A program made the position numbers and the translations under genes. Shown in pieces: positions 10,531 to 18,967 of a stretch of 64,000 nucleotides of DNA. Numbering within the stretch: position 1 is the first letter of the stretch; each line of letters starts with the position of its first letter. Source of the DNA: Thermococcus peptonophilus (GTDB lineage: Archaea > Methanobacteriota_B > Thermococci > Thermococcales > Thermococcaceae); NCBI RefSeq assembly GCF_001592435.1, contig NZ_CP014750.1, positions 1,674,001 through 1,738,000 of the forward strand, in the 5' to 3' direction. The notes under the pieces were generated by a model. That model had not been told where the DNA came from and searched no databases. It was given only the letters and a program-made list of their open reading frames with translations.

Positions 10531-11532
10531 ATGGACGACAGGATATGGAAATACATCTCAGCAGTTCTGATCCTCCTGCTGGCCCTTTCTGTTGTAAGCA
10601 TCGCCGTGCTATACTATCAGGTCAATCCGCCCGCAGTTTCTGGTAATCAAACTGGACCCGTTGTTGAAACCCCAGCAAACTTCACGCTCGTGTGTGGTGG
10701 CTTCAACGCCACTGAAACTGAAGTTGCCGAACTCAGAGATCAGATTGCATTCCTTCAGGGGCTTGTTTCACCAAAGCAGAGTGGCTCAACTATAGCCGTG
10801 GTTCCGATATTTGGAATCATAGACGAGTACACTGCCCTTCAGGTCATCCCGCTTTTGAGGAACCTGGCCATGAACGAATCCATCGGGGGCGTTCTTCTCT
10901 GGATTGAAAGTCCCGGTGGTGTAGTCGGACCCGTTATGAGCATCTACTCTGAGGTTAAAAAGCTGGCCCTCCTCAAGCCCGTTGTTGCATATACCGGAGG
11001 CCTCATGGCCTCTGGCGGCTATTACATAGCCGTCGGTGCCCAGAAGATAGTGGCCAGTCCGCTTGCTGAGGTTGGGAGCATCGGCGTTATCTACGTCCAC
11101 TACGACCTAGAGAAGAACTACGAGATGAACGGGATAAAGGTGAACGTCTTCAAGACCGGCGAGCACAAGGACATGGGGGCTGAGTGGAGGGATTTGACGC
11201 CCGAGGAGCGGAAGAAGATAGCGGAGATGATAAACACGTACTTCCAAGCGTTTCTAAATGCTGTAAGCGAGGGGCGCAACATGACCGTTGATGAAGTCAA
11301 AAACTTCTCAACTGGAGAAACGTGGTTCGCCAAGAACGTTACTGGGACCCTGGTTGATGAGCTTGGGGGTATGGACACTGCCATAAACGTCCTCGAAAAG
11401 TTAATGAACGTTAGCGGCGCAAAGGTTGTGGTGTACAAAAATCTGGAGACTCCTGAGGAGTTTGGGGTCTATGGAAGCACCTCCCTATACCTTGACCCGC
11501 GCTATCTCACTCCCCTAGTTGGGGGTGGTTGA
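10531..11532 (+). CDS. sppA: signal peptide peptidase SppA
   Basis: 333 residues with one N-terminal membrane helix (about 9-29) and an extracytoplasmic serine protease domain of the S49 family. The Ser-Lys dyad is visible: S161 in TGGLMASGGYYIA and K213 in GEHKDMGAEW, in line with S162/K214 reported for T. kodakarensis SppA. It degrades cleaved signal peptides in the membrane. GGAGGGTGAG precedes the ATG. It abuts the next gene with no gap, so it heads a three-gene operon with a PH1570-like protein and an AI-2E family transporter. Confidence 0.95.
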   Translation: MDDRIWKYISAVLILLLALSVVSIAVLYYQVNPPAVSGNQTGPVVETPANFTLVCGGFNATETEVAELRDQIAFLQGLVSPKQSGSTIAVVPIFGIIDEYTALQVIPLLRNLAMNESIGGVLLWIESPGGVVGPVMSIYSEVKKLALLKPVVAYTGGLMASGGYYIAVGAQKIVASPLAEVGSIGVIYVHYDLEKNYEMNGIKVNVFKTGEHKDMGAEWRDLTPEERKKIAEMINTYFQAFLNAVSEGRNMTVDEVKNFSTGETWFAKNVTGTLVDELGGMDTAINVLEKLMNVSGAKVVVYKNLETPEEFGVYGSTSLYLDPRYLTPLVGGG

Positions 11533-12012
11533 ATGCTGTGCGAGGAGAAGCTCGAAGTGTTTGAAAACGGCTTTGAGGACGGAAAGTTCAACATCAGGAT
11601 AGAGTACTATGGAAAGGACGCTAGGAGGCTTCTCCTCGCAGTTATACGTGAGCTCTATCTCCAGGACTATGGAGGGGACTATGTCTACCCCTTTGAATGC
11701 GCCAAGGAGTTCTGGGGGATCTATATGGATGCCTCAGAGATCCGCGGTGAGGAACCCAGACTGGCTTCCGTGAAGTTCCTTAATCAGAGCATTGTCAACC
11801 GGCTCGAAAAAGCTCTCTCTGAAATAGATTCTCCCGAGGAAGTTAAAGAGTCCATAGACTTTGAAAAGGCTGAGGTGGTAAAGCTCGGAAAGGGTCTTCT
11901 TGCCCTTGGAAAGAACTTCGTACTCGATGAGCGGGGCTACCTGTTCATCTTCAACAAGCCCTCGGCCAGAGAACTGATACTGAAATACATGGGGATGCTG
12001 GATGAAAGTTGA
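11533..12012 (+). CDS. PH1570-like conserved protein
   Basis: 159 residues beginning MLCEEKLEVFENGFEDG and containing LYPFECAKEFWGIY-like and LLALGKNFVLDERGYLFIFNKPSARELI stretches. I recognise it as a relative of Pyrococcus PH1570, a structural-genomics protein with no known role; this is from memory of the sequence. No membrane helix or catalytic motif is apparent. The start ATG follows GGGGGTGGTTGA, which spans the sppA stop. Its end overlaps the next gene by 11 bases. Confidence 0.8.
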   Translation: MLCEEKLEVFENGFEDGKFNIRIEYYGKDARRLLLAVIRELYLQDYGGDYVYPFECAKEFWGIYMDASEIRGEEPRLASVKFLNQSIVNRLEKALSEIDSPEEVKESIDFEKAEVVKLGKGLLALGKNFVLDERGYLFIFNKPSARELILKYMGMLDES

Positions 12013-12997
12013 AACCGCAGTGTGGGTTGCCGTCTCCCTTGGGGTTCTGTATCTGACGTGGGAAACTATCAGCCCAATTCTCTCACCAATTATAATAGCT
12101 GCAACTACCGCCTATATCCTCTACCCCGTCCATGAGCGCCTTGAGGGAAAAATCGGGGGGCGATGGTCGGCATTTACCCTAACGGGGATTTTGACGGTGA
12201 TTTCCCTTCTGTTTGTCTTTGGTTTTGCCCTCCTCATAAACGATGTCAAATACTCCCTGGCAAACTATGTTGACACCTTTGTGGACTGGCTTCTCGGCTT
12301 AAACCTTCTCACATCTGCCTACGAAATACTCCAGAAAATTTCACTCGGTATTTCCCAGAGGTTCAACAGCTACGTCCTTGGGTATACTTACTCCCTTCCT
12401 ACACTGTTGTTGCAAGTCGTGGTCATGGTGTTCTCCTTTTACGGCATCCTTGTGAACGCCAACACCATAAAACGGGAGGTTTACTCTTTAATCCCTCCTA
12501 CCAACAGGGACCTTGCCAGAAAACTGATAGACAGTGGGGCAGAAACGCTCCACATAGTTCTCAGGGGCTGGCTGCTCGTCGGTGTTGGGAAGGGTATATT
12601 AATGGCCCTACTTTTCAGAGTCTTCGGAATCTCTGACGTGGGTGGTGCGGTAGCCGCGGGAATTCTAACGGTGATAATCGAGCTTCTCCCCGTCGTTGGC
12701 GGCTGGGTCGTTTGGGTTGGTGGTGTTGCTTATCTGATCAATCAGGGCCACATCCTTTCAGGTGTCCTTCTGGCGGTTCTTGGGTTCTCCCTTGTTTCAC
12801 CTCTTCCAGATATCCTGCTGAGGGATAAGATAAGCCGTCTGAAATGGGGAGTAAATGCCATCATAAGCCTCCTGGGTTTCATCGGCGGATACATAGCCTT
12901 TGGGTTCGTTGGAATAATAATCGGCCCCGTCTCACTCGGCCTTCTGAAGACACTCATAGAAGAGTGGAAAGAGGTCAAGGAGAGAACTTCCCCATGA
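12002..12997 (+). CDS. AI-2E/PerM family membrane transporter
   Basis: 331 residues with about eight hydrophobic helices. The conserved family pattern of the C-terminal half is present: GWLLVGVGKGILMALLFRVFG, then GILTVIIELLPVVGGWVVWV and the last helices IISLLGFIGGYIAFGFVGIIIGP. The family (formerly UPF0118) includes autoinducer-2 exporters and Na+/H+ antiporters; the cargo here cannot be inferred. It is last in the sppA operon and its 3' end overlaps the convergent dihydropteroate-synthase-like gene by 23 bases. Confidence 0.88.
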   Translation: MKVETAVWVAVSLGVLYLTWETISPILSPIIIAATTAYILYPVHERLEGKIGGRWSAFTLTGILTVISLLFVFGFALLINDVKYSLANYVDTFVDWLLGLNLLTSAYEILQKISLGISQRFNSYVLGYTYSLPTLLLQVVVMVFSFYGILVNANTIKREVYSLIPPTNRDLARKLIDSGAETLHIVLRGWLLVGVGKGILMALLFRVFGISDVGGAVAAGILTVIIELLPVVGGWVVWVGGVAYLINQGHILSGVLLAVLGFSLVSPLPDILLRDKISRLKWGVNAIISLLGFIGGYIAFGFVGIIIGPVSLGLLKTLIEEWKEVKERTSP

Positions 12998-13793
12998 AGC
13001 TGGCGACCTTAATGGTGTCTAGCGTCTCCTTGACATCATGGGTACGTACTATGTCCGCCCCCTTCAGCACCGCTATGGCCGTTGCAGATAGGCTGCCTGC
13101 GAGCCTTTCTGAGGGGCTCTGCCTTCCGGTTATTGCACCGATGAATGACTTCCTTGAGACACCTACCAGGATTGGTCTCCCAAGGGACTTGAGAAGGTTG
13201 AGGTTGGCTATGACGTTTGAGTCCCAGACGTACCATGGCGGCCATTCGGGGCGTAGAAAGCCGATGGCGGGATCAACTGCAACGTCTTCAATCCCGTGCT
13301 TTTCGGCTATCTCGAGGCTCTCCTGGAGAAAGTCCATAACGGTGCGAACCGGATCGCTGAAGTTCCTTACCTCGCCGTGGGCGCAGAGGACAACGGGGGT
13401 ACCGTAGTCAGCGGCGACTTTGGGCATCTCAGGATCCCCTTTCAGGCCAGTTACGTCATTGATTATGTCAGCGCCAGCTTTTATGGCCTCTTCCGCGACT
13501 TTCGCGTTTGTCGTGTCAATGCTTATAGGAACATCAACGTGGTCGCGGATCGTTTTCACTGCCCAGACCGCCCGTCTAATCTCTTCCTCAAGCGGTATCT
13601 GAGTTTCCAGGTAGGGGGCCGTGGACTTCGCCCCTATGTCTATGAAGCTTGCACCTTCCTCTACCATTCTCAGGGTAGTTTCTATCAGCTTTTCTTCATC
13701 GTTCCTGACGCTTCCCTTGTAGAAGCTCTCCGGCGAGACGTTTATTACGCCCATTATTCTTGGCTCGTTGAGGTTGATTCCCGCGAACTTCAT
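12975..13793 (-). CDS. dihydropteroate synthase-like protein
   Basis: 272-residue TIM barrel with the DHPS signatures: IMGVINVSPESFYKGS, GASFIDIGAKSTAPY, ISIDTTNAKVAEEAIKAGADIINDVTG, VDPAIGF and VGVSRKSFIGAI. Bacterial DHPS joins a pterin and p-aminobenzoate; in archaea related proteins are candidates for the modified-folate or methanopterin route. GGTGATG lies about eight bases before the ATG. It is tail to tail with the AI-2E gene and divergent from a 49-aa gene across a 240-base AT-rich spacer. Confidence 0.85.
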   Translation of the reverse strand: MKFAGINLNEPRIMGVINVSPESFYKGSVRNDEEKLIETTLRMVEEGASFIDIGAKSTAPYLETQIPLEEEIRRAVWAVKTIRDHVDVPISIDTTNAKVAEEAIKAGADIINDVTGLKGDPEMPKVAADYGTPVVLCAHGEVRNFSDPVRTVMDFLQESLEIAEKHGIEDVAVDPAIGFLRPEWPPWYVWDSNVIANLNLLKSLGRPILVGVSRKSFIGAITGRQSPSERLAGSLSATAIAVLKGADIVRTHDVKETLDTIKVASFMGKFSP

Positions 13794-14035
13794 GGTTTGC
13801 CATCACCTTCAAAATATACTTGTGGCTGTGTACAATAAAAACACTAAGGTCATTCGGGCCGCTGCGGAATAATTTAAGCCCCTTAATGAACACTTTATGT
13901 TGTCCTTTCATTAGTGTACATTCAATCCGTTAAAATCGGCAAAATTTTCGTTCATTAATGTTTTTTATTGTTCAGTAAGGCTTTTAAATTGAAACCGATG
14001 CTTTTCACTCGGAGTGATTAACTGGGGGTGATACC
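13794..14035. promoter_or_regulatory. AT-rich divergent intergenic region with inverted repeat
   Basis: 242 bases without an ORF, between the DHPS-like gene (leftwards) and a 49-aa gene (rightwards). It contains an inverted repeat with arms at about 13832-13847 (ACAATAAAAACACTAA) and 13955-13971 (TTAATG..TTTTATTGT, one base longer), and a third related word TTAGTGTACA at 13911-13920. TATA-like stretches occur at about 13870-13880 and 13980-13990 (cttttaaatt). Likely promoters for both genes; whether the repeats are operator sites is untested. Confidence 0.4.
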
Positions 14036-14185
14036 ATGCTCGCGAGGATCGTTTACTACAGACCCGATTCCCTTCCCGAGGAGGTCATAGTCGTGACCAA
14101 CGACCCGGGGAAGGCAGAGGAAATAGCGAGAAAGAGAATGAGGGACTTCAGGGCAGTTGAGTATGAGGTCGAGTGGGTCGCCTGA
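14036..14185 (+). CDS. 49-aa conserved-looking microprotein, unknown
   Basis: A short ORF, MLARIVYYRPDSLPEEVIVV to DYEVEWVA-like end, with a strong GGGGGTGAT ribosome binding site five bases before the ATG and its own upstream AT-rich promoter. It reads as a small alpha/beta protein: strand, helix (PGKAEEIARKRMRDF), strand. Composition is that of real coding sequence (Glu/Arg/Lys rich, third-position G/C). I do not recognise a family. Confidence 0.65.
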   Translation: MLARIVYYRPDSLPEEVIVVTNDPGKAEEIARKRMRDFRAVEYEVEWVA

Positions 14186-14243
14186 CGCTCCTCCCCTCCT
14201 CCGATTGCTCAAATCACGAAGAGAATAAATAAACGGAGAGCAA

Positions 14244-14995
14244 CTACTCGCTCTCCCTGTTTTCTATCCTGTTGAGCCAATGCTCGTTGAGGTCAACGGT
14301 AGCCTCTTTAATGGCCTCTTCACGCTGTTTTTTCTCGGCCTTGATGTCCGGCATTAGGAGGTATAAGACAGCGATAAAAGCCAGCAGTTCGAGCAGTATA
14401 ACCGCAGTGGACTTATAGAAGGAGCGTGTAGATATGTAATGATCGAGGAGTGCATGACTTAGGTAAGTATAGATCGCAGCCAGGCTACCTTCAATTGGTC
14501 TCTTCTTTTGAATCAGAACGAGACCGCCCACCAGGGTTATGGTGAAAACCGGGTGGAGCATTCTGGTAAGGAAGAGCAGGAGTGCATTAACCAGGGAGTA
14601 GCTCTCCCTTGCAAGGTAGAAAAGCGCCTCAAGCACCCCAAGGTGAAACCCGAGAGGAACGCCAGCGAAAGCTTTGAGTTCACCGACCTGGCATCTTCCC
14701 TTGATATCAGGAGTGCAAGCACGACCGCTGTCAGCTTCACGGTTTCTTCTATGAGTGATATCTTGAGACCGTAGGTAATGCTTATCGTGATCTGCTCGGA
14801 ACTACTGCGTATTGGCGCTATCGCGAACTCCAGTATCGTCAGGACTCCGAAAGTCAGTATGACGCTGAGGAAGATGACAAAGCCAGTCGCAATCCCTGAA
14901 GGCAACTTTGGGTGAACCCTCACCAGAAACCAGAGGACTGCAAGGGTCGTGAGGAACGCATAGCTGATGATGTAGAGGAAAACATCCGGCTGCAT
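14244..14995 (-). pseudogene. PrsW-like intramembrane protease, frameshifted
   Basis: Two overlapping frames on the minus strand make one protein of about 250 residues. The 5' frame (ATG 14995) gives membrane helices and SLIEETVKL, the EExxK motif of PrsW glutamic proteases; the 3' frame supplies LEALFY (the FxxxE motif once joined: GFTLG-V-LEALFY), RMLHPVFT and SHALLDHY (third and fourth motifs). The frames join exactly at a run of four C on the plus strand (14636-14639; GGGG in the gene), where one extra base would restore reading. All four motifs survive, so the break is recent or a sequencing error. PrsW-type proteases cleave membrane-bound signalling proteins; the archaeal target is unknown. 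Confidence 0.75.
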
Positions 14996-15099
14996 GATAC
15001 CACCGGATGGTAAAAACGGCCGGAGTATTAAAAATATTTTTGGATTGCAACAAAGAATTCGAAATCCAAAGACGAGAAGAGATTAAGAAGTTAGGATGT

Positions 15100-15345
15100 T
15101 CAGCTTTCACCCTCTATCTCAATTACTTTGACGTTTATAGGCAGTTCCTTAAGTTCGTTTGCTACCCTCTCCGCGGCCCTGTTCGATCTGGCGAGCATAA
15201 CGAAGGCGACATCGCCCTTGTATCTGGCTTCCGTGAAGCTTATTATGTCGCCCCTCGCTATCCCTTGCCCGATGATTTTTCTGACCTCTTCCTCATATTT
15301 GCTCACGAATTTCTCCGGGATACTCAGCAGAACACCGTAGATCAT
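15100..15345 (-). CDS. 81-aa conserved hypothetical protein
   Basis: Begins MIYGVLLSIPEKFVSKYEEEVRKIIG and shows an alternating strand-helix pattern (FVMLARSNRAAERVANELKEL, then INVKVIEIEGE) typical of a compact ferredoxin-like alpha/beta fold. AGGAGGTG lies seven bases before the ATG at 15345, a strong ribosome binding site. It sits just downstream of cdc48 on the same strand, in the 98-base gap between that stop and the PrsW-like gene's promoter region. No family recognised. Confidence 0.68.
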   Translation of the reverse strand: MIYGVLLSIPEKFVSKYEEEVRKIIGQGIARGDIISFTEARYKGDVAFVMLARSNRAAERVANELKELPINVKVIEIEGES

Positions 15346-15393
15346 TCTTTACACCTCCTGTTGAGCTTCACCGAAAGAAAAGAAAGAGTGGAA

Positions 15394-17784
15394 TCAGCCG
15401 CGGGCCTGTTTGAACTGCTCCTGGATCTTCCTGTAGTACTCCATGGTCTCCTTGCTCACTGAGGGCCCGATCTTCTTGAGGGCCTCCTCGAAGTCCTTCA
15501 TGGTGACCTTGACCTTCTGCCTTATCTCGTCTGCCTTCATGCCGGGTCTTATGATGCCCTCCTGCAGGGCCCGCCTCATGGCTAGCATTGCGGCCTCTCT
15601 GACAACTGCCGCTATGTCTGCGCCGGTGTAGCCTTCGGTCTTCTTGGCGAGCTCTCTGAGATTAACGTCACCTGCAAGCGGTACTCTCCTCGTGTGGACT
15701 TTGAATATCTCGAGCCTGGCCTTCTCGTCCGGCGCTGGAACGAGTATCAGCCTGTCGAACCTTCCTGGTCTGAGGAGTGCTGGATCGATAATGTCCGGCC
15801 TGTTAGTGGCACCAATAACAACCACACCACTGTTCTCCTGGATTCCGTCCATCTCGGTGAGCAGCTGGTTGATCAGCCTGTCAGTAACCCTGTTCACGTC
15901 GGTTCCTCTCTTCGGTGCGATGGCATCGATCTCGTCGATGAAGACCACCGTCGGGGCGGCCTGGCGAGCCTTTCTGAAGATCTCGCGGATGTTCTTCTCG
16001 CTCTCGCCGACCCACTTGCTGAGCACTTCTGGACCCTTGATGGCTATGAAGTTTGCCTCGCTCTCGTTGGCTACTGCCTTAGCCAGGAGCGTCTTACCTG
16101 TTCCCGGCGGGCCGTAGAGGAGTATTCCCTTCGGTGGAGTTATGCCGAGACCTATGAAGGCCTCCGGATACTTGAGCGGCCATTCTACCGCCTCTCTGAG
16201 CTCCTGCTTCACATCTTCAAGGCCGCCGATGTCGTCCCAGCGGACGTTTGGAACCTCTAGGAGCACCTCTCTAAGAGCTGACGGCTCGACCATCTTGAGG
16301 GCCTCGTAGAAGTCCCTCCTTGTAACTTTCAGCTCGTCGAGGACTTCCTTCGGTATGTATTCTGCCTCGAAGTCGATCTTGCCCTCGTTGATGAGCCTCC
16401 TGAGAGCGGCCATAGCTGCCTCTCTGGCAAGTGCTGCCAGATCGGCACCTACGAAGCCGTGAGTGACTTCAGCCAGCTCGTCTAGGAGTGCATCGATGAG
16501 CTTTGCCCTGACCTCCTCGTAGAGCTTCTCATCAATCTCCATGAGAACCTTCTTGATCTCCTCCTCGTCCTTGGCCTTCTTGACCTTCATGATCGCCCTC
16601 TCGGCGGCCTCGCGATAGGTGTCGTTCTTCTCAAGCTCCTCGAGTATCTCGATGACCTTGTCCCTCCTGAACTCGGGCTCGATCGGCATTCCTCTGGTGT
16701 GGATCTGGAGTATCTCCTTTCTGCCCTGCTTGTCCGGGACGCCGACCTCAATCTCTCTGTCAAACCTTCCTGGCCTCCTCAGGGCCGGATCAATCGCGTC
16801 TGGCCTGTTAGTGGCACCGATGACTATGACCTTTCCACGGCTCTTGAGACCATCCATCAGGGTGAGCAGCTGGCTGACAACGCGCTTCTCAACCTCACCG
16901 TGGGTCTCCTCCCTCTTCGGCGCGATGCTGTCGATCTCGTCGATGAAGATTATCGCCGGTGCGTTCTCTTCAGCTTCCTTGAAGACCTCTCTAAGCCTCT
17001 CCTCGCTCTCACCGTAGTACTTGCTCATTATCTCCGGGCCGTTGATGGCTATGAAGTGGGCGTTCGCCTCGTTGGCGACGGCCTTCGCCAGGAGAGTCTT
17101 ACCCGTTCCTGGCGGACCGTAGAGGAGCACTCCCTTCGGCGGCTCAATGCCGAGCTTCTCGAAGAGCTCCGGGTGCTTGAGCGGGAGCTCTATCATCTCC
17201 CTAACCTTCTGGATGACGTCCTTGAGGCCACCTATGTCCTCGTAGGTCACCCCGAGGGCGGTTGCCTTGCTGACCTCCTTAACGGGCTTCTCGCTCACCT
17301 GGAAGTCGGTGAACTCGGTTATCTGGACGATCCCCGCTGGAGTGGTCGCGGTGACGACGAAGGTCAGCTCCTGGCCGAGTATTCCAATCTTAATGTAGTC
17401 TCCCCTGACCACGGGCCTTCCGACGAGCCTGCTGTGGAGCCACTCGACGAAGTCAGCACCGAAGCGTATCGGCTCGGTCGGAGCGACTATGACTTTCTTC
17501 GCCTCCTTGACGTCGGCCTTTCTCACGGTGACCTCGTCGCCGAGACCAACGCCGGCGTTCTTCCTGATGGTACCGTCCATCCTTATGATGCCGAGTCCCT
17601 CGTCCTCTGGGTAAGCCGGCCAGACAACCGCTGCCGTGTTCTTGGTACCGATGATCTCGACTATGTCTCCACTCTGGACGCCGAGTTCACGCATAGCTTT
17701 CCTATCAATTCTCACGATTCCCCTGCCAACGTCCCTCTGGTAGGCAGAGGCAACCTTGAGCTTGACTTCTCTCCTCTCACTCAT
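15394..17784 (-). CDS. Cdc48/VAT-type AAA+ ATPase
   Basis: 796 residues: an N-terminal double-psi barrel substrate domain ([21 protein letters not shown]) and two AAA modules D1 and D2, each with Walker A GPPGTGKT, Walker B ([16 protein letters not shown]) and arginine-finger region ([25 protein letters not shown]). It is the archaeal p97-like hexameric unfoldase feeding the proteasome. Start chosen at ATG 17784 (MSERREVK), with GGTGAT four bases upstream; GTG 17793 and ATG 17790 are within or before that site. Its promoter carries a Phr-type operator, so heat-shock induction is expected, matching the known Phr target in Pyrococcus. Confidence 0.96.
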   Translation of the reverse strand: MSERREVKLKVASAYQRDVGRGIVRIDRKAMRELGVQSGDIVEIIGTKNTAAVVWPAYPEDEGLGIIRMDGTIRKNAGVGLGDEVTVRKADVKEAKKVIVAPTEPIRFGADFVEWLHSRLVGRPVVRGDYIKIGILGQELTFVVTATTPAGIVQITEFTDFQVSEKPVKEVSKATALGVTYEDIGGLKDVIQKVREMIELPLKHPELFEKLGIEPPKGVLLYGPPGTGKTLLAKAVANEANAHFIAINGPEIMSKYYGESEERLREVFKEAEENAPAIIFIDEIDSIAPKREETHGEVEKRVVSQLLTLMDGLKSRGKVIVIGATNRPDAIDPALRRPGRFDREIEVGVPDKQGRKEILQIHTRGMPIEPEFRRDKVIEILEELEKNDTYREAAERAIMKVKKAKDEEEIKKVLMEIDEKLYEEVRAKLIDALLDELAEVTHGFVGADLAALAREAAMAALRRLINEGKIDFEAEYIPKEVLDELKVTRRDFYEALKMVEPSALREVLLEVPNVRWDDIGGLEDVKQELREAVEWPLKYPEAFIGLGITPPKGILLYGPPGTGKTLLAKAVANESEANFIAIKGPEVLSKWVGESEKNIREIFRKARQAAPTVVFIDEIDAIAPKRGTDVNRVTDRLINQLLTEMDGIQENSGVVVIGATNRPDIIDPALLRPGRFDRLILVPAPDEKARLEIFKVHTRRVPLAGDVNLRELAKKTEGYTGADIAAVVREAAMLAMRRALQEGIIRPGMKADEIRQKVKVTMKDFEEALKKIGPSVSKETMEYYRKIQEQFKQARG

Positions 17785-17799
17785 GAGCATCACCTCTTA

Positions 17800-17848
17800 G
17801 TTTTTGGTTACCATAAGTTACTAAAGATTGAACCCTTTATAAACTTTT
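17800..17848 (-). promoter_or_regulatory. cdc48 promoter with Phr heat-shock operator
   Basis: Read on the minus strand: a TATA box (aaaagTTTATAAAg, 17835-17848), then TTTA (17825-17822), TGGTAA (17813-17808) and AAAA (17804-17801). These three blocks at these spacings are the published Phr operator of Pyrococcus (TTTA near -10, TGGTAA at the start site, AAAA near +10). The same arrangement precedes hsp20. Repression is expected at normal temperature, relieved by heat. Confidence 0.82.
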
Positions 17849-17963
17849 CGATTTTTCTTAAGTGAGGTTACCAAAATATGTCCTTTGGGTGGTTATTTTC
17901 ATAGAAGATGAGGATAGAACAGCACTTAGAGATATTACTCAAAAGACAACAGAAAATTCGAAA

Positions 17964-18449
17964 TCACTCGATCTTAACCTCAAAGCCCTCCTTCTCGGGC
18001 TTGATTGGGTTCTTCTTTGGAATCTCGATCTCAAGGACGCCGTTGTTGTAGCGGGCCTTGGCCTTCTCCGGGATGACCTCCTCTGGAAGCCTGATGACCC
18101 TCCTGTAGCCGCTGTAGTAGCGCTCGATCCTTATGGCGCCCTCTCTCTCAAGCTCCTTCTCGCGCCTCATCTGGGCCTCAATGTAAACGGTGTCCTCTGT
18201 GACCCTGAGCTTGATGTCCTCCTTCCTAACACCTGGGAGCTCGACGGTGATCACGAACCTGTCGCCCCTGTCGAAGATGTCTGCGAAGGGCTCCCTCCAG
18301 GTCTCGCTGACCTCGAATCTCTCACCTGGCTCGCGGTAGCTCCAGAGCCTCGGGCCGCGCATGAAGTCGCGGAATATGGCGTCAATCTCCTCCTGGATTT
18401 CCCTCATGATGTCGAACGGGTCCCAGTAGCGGTCCCTCCTCCAGACCAT
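17964..18449 (-). CDS. hsp20: small heat shock protein Hsp20
   Basis: 161 residues from ATG 18449 (MVWRRDRYWDPFD), nearly the length of T. kodakarensis and Pyrococcus Hsp20. It has the alpha-crystallin domain with the VITVELPGVRKEDIKLRVTEDTVYIEAQ core, the conserved YNNGVLEIEIPKK, and a C-terminal I-x-I-like tail. It is an ATP-independent holdase. GGAGGTGAG precedes the start; a GTG nine bases upstream is within that site. It lies upstream of cdc48 on the same strand with a separate, matching Phr-type promoter. Confidence 0.95.
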   Translation of the reverse strand: MVWRRDRYWDPFDIMREIQEEIDAIFRDFMRGPRLWSYREPGERFEVSETWREPFADIFDRGDRFVITVELPGVRKEDIKLRVTEDTVYIEAQMRREKELEREGAIRIERYYSGYRRVIRLPEEVIPEKAKARYNNGVLEIEIPKKNPIKPEKEGFEVKIE

Positions 18450-18467
18450 ATCCCTCACCTCCCTATC

Positions 18468-18513
18468 TTTTTCACACCAATTGTTATTAAAGAAGAGTCC
18501 TTTAAAAATTTTT
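18468..18513 (-). promoter_or_regulatory. hsp20 promoter with Phr heat-shock operator
   Basis: On the minus strand: TATA-like aaaaatttttaaagg (18499-18513), then TTTA (18491-18488), TGGTGT (18479-18474) and AAAA (18472-18469). Aligned with the cdc48 site the blocks have identical spacing (TTTA, 8 bases, TGGT, then AAAA), with TGGTGT in place of TGGTAA. This fits the known Phr control of hsp20. Confidence 0.78.
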
Positions 18514-18568
18514 CTCCCCGAAAGTTATCAAAATAGTGGAAAGTTTGGAGTTTAGGAACTCTGGGAAC

Positions 18569-18850
18569 TCAAACTCTGCTCAGAAAACCCATTAGGGAGT
18601 AGTACACCCCCTCGAGGCTCTCCCCGTTCTTGATCGGGTATATGAACCTCAGCTCGTTGCCCTCGACTTCAACTATCGGCTTTTTAACCCGCCCGCTGGA
18701 GAACTTAAGCCGGGTAACTTTAACCATGTCCCCGTTTATGGTCGCAAACCCTATTAGAAGTCCCTCACTTGGAGTCCTCCCTCCAAATAGCTCTTCAATC
18801 TTTGGCCTGAGTCCGGTCACCCACTTGGGTTTCTTCCTCAGTCTCTGCAT
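18569..18850 (-). CDS. 93-aa hypothetical protein
   Basis: Starts MQRLRKKPKWVTGLRPKIEELFGG and has a beta-rich middle (LLIGFATINGDMVKVTRLKFSSG, PIVEVEGNELRFIYPI). GGGGGTGATGGA precedes ATG 18850; a longer frame back to 18886 has no ribosome binding site. No family recognised. It stands alone, between hsp20 and the metallo-hydrolase gene. Confidence 0.6.
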   Translation of the reverse strand: MQRLRKKPKWVTGLRPKIEELFGGRTPSEGLLIGFATINGDMVKVTRLKFSSGRVKKPIVEVEGNELRFIYPIKNGESLEGVYYSLMGFLSRV

Positions 18851-18967
18851 TCCATCACCCCCTGCCCAAAGATGACTTGACCACATGTTGTATCAGCGAA
18901 GTTTTTTCAAAGTTTGACTATAACTCTAGAAGTTTATTAGGTTTTCGGGATTTTATTTGGCGGTTAT

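Noticed and set aside
14636-14639. Programmed frameshift in the PrsW-like gene
   Set aside because: No slippery heptamer or downstream structure evident; only a short G run, better explained by mutation or sequencing error.
16699-17865. 388-codon plus-strand frame opposite cdc48
   Set aside because: Composition mirrors the codons of the AAA ATPase on the other strand; runs over the promoter; no family.
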